Translations under genes and position numbers: made by a program | Part shown: positions 62,219-64,000 of the stretch, piece by piece | How the letters are laid out: every line of letters begins with the position of its first letter | Numbering within the stretch: position 1 is the first letter of the stretch | Origin: Kribbella sp. NBC_00382 | GTDB lineage: Bacteria > Actinomycetota > Actinomycetes > Propionibacteriales > Kribbellaceae | NCBI RefSeq assembly: GCF_036067295.1 | Contig: NZ_CP107954.1 | Location: forward strand, 248,001 to 312,000 | Length of the DNA stretch: 64,000 nt | Direction: 5' to 3' | The notes under the pieces: model-generated | The model's database searches: none | The model's input: only the letters and a program-made list of their open reading frames with translations | Told to the model about the DNA's origin: nothing

Positions 62219-62980
62219 ATGCCCAGATCGCAACGCCGTGCAGCCATCGTCACCGGCGCCGCCGGGGGCATCGGTTCGGCCATCGCCGCCCGGCTCGACA
62301 AGGACGGCGTGGATGTTCTGGCCGTCGACCTGGCGAGCGCCGCGGCGACGTACTCCGGTCCCGGGGTCTCCCACGCCGCGGATCTCACGACGCGAGAGGG
62401 AAACCGGGACACGGTTCGTGCCGCGGTCGAGACGTTCGGCCGGCTCGACATCATCGTCGCCAACGCCGGCTTCCAGCACGTGGCGCCTGTCGCAGACTTC
62501 CCGGAAGACCGTTGGGACGCTCTTCTCGCGCTCATGCTGACCAGTCCCTTCCTGCTGGCGAAGTACGGCTGGCCCGCTCTTCTGGAGGCACCACAAGGTG
62601 GCCGCTTCCTGGTGATCGCCTCCGCGCACGCCTTGGTCGCCTCCCCGTTCAAGGCCGGCTACGTCGCCGCCAAGCACGGTGCCCTCGGCCTCGTGAAGAC
62701 GCTGGCCCTCGAAGGCGCCGACCACGGGATCTCGGCCTGCGCCATCTGTCCCGGCTATGTCCGCACCCGTCTTGTGCAGCAGCAGATCGCCACCCAGGCC
62801 AAGGCACACGGTCTGTCGGAGGACCGGGTGCTCGATGACGTGATCCTGACCGCCCAGCCGGTCAAACGGCTGATCGAGCCCGAAGAGGTCGCGGAGCTGG
62901 CGGCGTTCCTGCTCGGCCCGCATGGCAGGTCGTTCACCGGAACCCCTGTCTCGATCGACCAAGGATGGACAGCCCGATGA
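62219..62980 (+). CDS. 3-hydroxybutyrate dehydrogenase-like SDR
   Basis: 253 residues. TGAAGGIGSAIA nucleotide-binding motif, NAGFQHVAPVADFPEDRWD, SAHALVASPFKAGYVAAKHG with the Ser-Tyr-Lys set, and CPGYVRTRLVQQQI are characteristic of D-3-hydroxybutyrate dehydrogenases. It interconverts 3-hydroxybutyrate and acetoacetate in polyhydroxybutyrate turnover. ATG at 62219 follows GAGG. Coupled to the next gene by an ATGA overlap. Confidence 0.9.
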   Translation: MPRSQRRAAIVTGAAGGIGSAIAARLDKDGVDVLAVDLASAAATYSGPGVSHAADLTTREGNRDTVRAAVETFGRLDIIVANAGFQHVAPVADFPEDRWDALLALMLTSPFLLAKYGWPALLEAPQGGRFLVIASAHALVASPFKAGYVAAKHGALGLVKTLALEGADHGISACAICPGYVRTRLVQQQIATQAKAHGLSEDRVLDDVILTAQPVKRLIEPEEVAELAAFLLGPHGRSFTGTPVSIDQGWTAR

Positions 62981-64000
62981 GAGCCACCACCTGCCCGCCC
63001 GGCATCGTCGACGCAACAGTCGACCAGGCATTCGGCCAGTTCGAGACGCTCGTACGAGGCGCGAGTGACTACTTCACCGACGTCGTCTCCGGTCGCACCA
63101 CTCCGCTCCGCCTAGGTCTCGACCTCGTTTCCTGGGCGAAGACCGTCGCGCGCCGCGAGCCGCCACGATGGGCCACTGAGAACACCGTCCTCGCCGAGTG
63201 GCCGATCGCCCGGCTGCGCGACTTCACGAGGTCCAGCGCCAACACCGCGGTCCCCATGCTGCTGCTGCCTCCGCAGGCCGGCCACGACTCGTGCATCGTC
63301 GACTACGACCCGCTCCAGAGCCAGATCAGGACCGCTCTCGACTCCGGGCTCACCCGCGTGCTGTCACTGGACTGGATCGGGGCCACCGCCGAGACCAAGA
63401 ACGCCTCCATCGAGGACTACATCGCGGTCGTCGATGAGGCCGTCGCGCTGGTGGGTGGCCGAGTCCATCTTGTCGGTGACTGCCAGGGCGGCTGGCTGGC
63501 GGTCATCTACGCCGCACTGCATCCCGAGACGATCGAGACCCTGACCATCGCCGGCGCACCCGTCGACTTCCACGCCGGGGAGCCGCTGATCCACAACTGG
63601 ATGCAGGTGTTGTCACCGCTGGGCGACCTGGCCTTCTACCGGGCTGTCGTCGAGGCCAACGGGGGCGTCCTTCCTGGCAGGTTCCTGCTGGCGGGCTTCG
63701 TCGCGATGCAGCCGGCCAACGAGCTGGACCGCCAACTGCAGTTGCTCCTCCATATCGGCGAGCCTCGTCACGTGAGCCGGTACCGGACGTTCGAGAACTG
63801 GTTCCAGCACACGCAGCCCATCCCGGGAGCGTTCTACCTCTGGATCGTCGAGAAGCTGTTCCAGAACAACGAGCTGGTCGCGGGAACACTCCAGGTCGCA
63901 GGGAACACCGTCGACCTGGCTCGCATCACCTGCCCCGTCTACCTGCTGGCCGGCGCGACCGATCACATCACGCCGCCTCCGCAGGTCTTCGCGCTCGCCG
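62977..64000 (+). CDS. PHA synthase/depolymerase-like alpha/beta hydrolase (cut by window edge)
   Basis: 341 complete codons are inside the window and the frame is still open at the edge. The nucleophile elbow reads LVGDCQGGW with Cys169 instead of Ser, as in PHA synthases and intracellular PHB depolymerases; Asp329 (GATDHITPP) is the probable second triad member, and the His lies beyond the edge. LPPQAGHDSCIVDY and LDWIGAT match the PhaC-type core. With the phasin-like and hydroxybutyrate dehydrogenase genes it forms a storage-polymer cluster. Synthesis versus breakdown cannot be told from the visible part. Confidence 0.82.
   Translation, partial: MRATTCPPGIVDATVDQAFGQFETLVRGASDYFTDVVSGRTTPLRLGLDLVSWAKTVARREPPRWATENTVLAEWPIARLRDFTRSSANTAVPMLLLPPQAGHDSCIVDYDPLQSQIRTALDSGLTRVLSLDWIGATAETKNASIEDYIAVVDEAVALVGGRVHLVGDCQGGWLAVIYAALHPETIETLTIAGAPVDFHAGEPLIHNWMQVLSPLGDLAFYRAVVEANGGVLPGRFLLAGFVAMQPANELDRQLQLLLHIGEPRHVSRYRTFENWFQHTQPIPGAFYLWIVEKLFQNNELVAGTLQVAGNTVDLARITCPVYLLAGATDHITPPPQVFALA

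Overview
The window is high-GC DNA from a free-living soil actinomycete. The pervasive G/C third positions, GTG starts, ATGA-type overlaps, secreted Tat and Sec polysaccharide hydrolases, an F420-type PPOX protein and apparent leaderless promoters (TANNNT followed 6-7 nt later by the start codon) all fit this. Gene content resembles Kribbella/Nocardioidaceae, but that genus call is inference. No rRNA, tRNA, phage, integron or CRISPR was seen.

Layout. 1-5134 (leftward): a carbohydrate ABC importer (lipoprotein receptor plus two permeases, no ATPase) with a GH36 alpha-galactosidase and the first codons of another exported protein. 5297-12697 (mostly rightward): an SDR dehydrogenase, a GntR/FCD regulator, galactonate dehydratase (dgoD), a mutarotase-like protein, a KDPG/KDPGal aldolase and a PfkB-type 2-keto-3-deoxy sugar kinase. 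Together these look like a De Ley-Doudoroff galactose route fed by the alpha-galactosidase. A GH33-like sialidase lies antisense inside the block. 12760-14075: a decayed RelA/SpoT-like gene followed by two tandem paralogous small genes. 14100-20000: a regulator/hydrolase pair with a clear operator, small enzymes, and a histidine kinase coupled to a response-regulator/TrxR-like fusion. 20053-25062: a secreted GH18 chitinase and a secreted S8 protease, divergently transcribed.

25068-36640: regulators, ilvE, a stand-alone LigD-type polymerase domain, a TetR/GyrB-like ATPase operon divergent from a FAD monooxygenase, and two tandem exported HExxH metallopeptidase-like paralogues. 36694-45656: a nitrogen block with a cytosolic AmiC-like amide receptor, a MarR regulator, an NCS1 permease with a Cys/His tail, ureABC-ureFGD without ureE, and a P-loop kinase. 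A GlnR-box-like sequence precedes the permease-urease operon. 45657-46830: a 25-bp inverted repeat, a DrrAB exporter pseudogene and a terminator.

47061-52953: a LacI regulator divergent from a secreted ricin-lectin protein and a Tat-exported phospholipase C. 53037-61681: small enzymes, a PD-(D/E)XK protein, an excalibur lipoprotein, a beta-hydroxyacid dehydrogenase/LysR pair, a FUSC transporter, an EEP-fold hydrolase, YggT and PPOX proteins. 61760-64000: a phasin-like protein, a 3-hydroxybutyrate dehydrogenase and a Cys-nucleophile PHA synthase/depolymerase-like protein cut by the window edge. The most unusual items are the dispersed palindromic element shared by 30.85 kb and 42.5 kb (the second copy inside the ureF reading frame), the decayed alarmone-synthetase-like gene with duplicated partners, and a tandem structured repeat at 29.06-29.35 kb.
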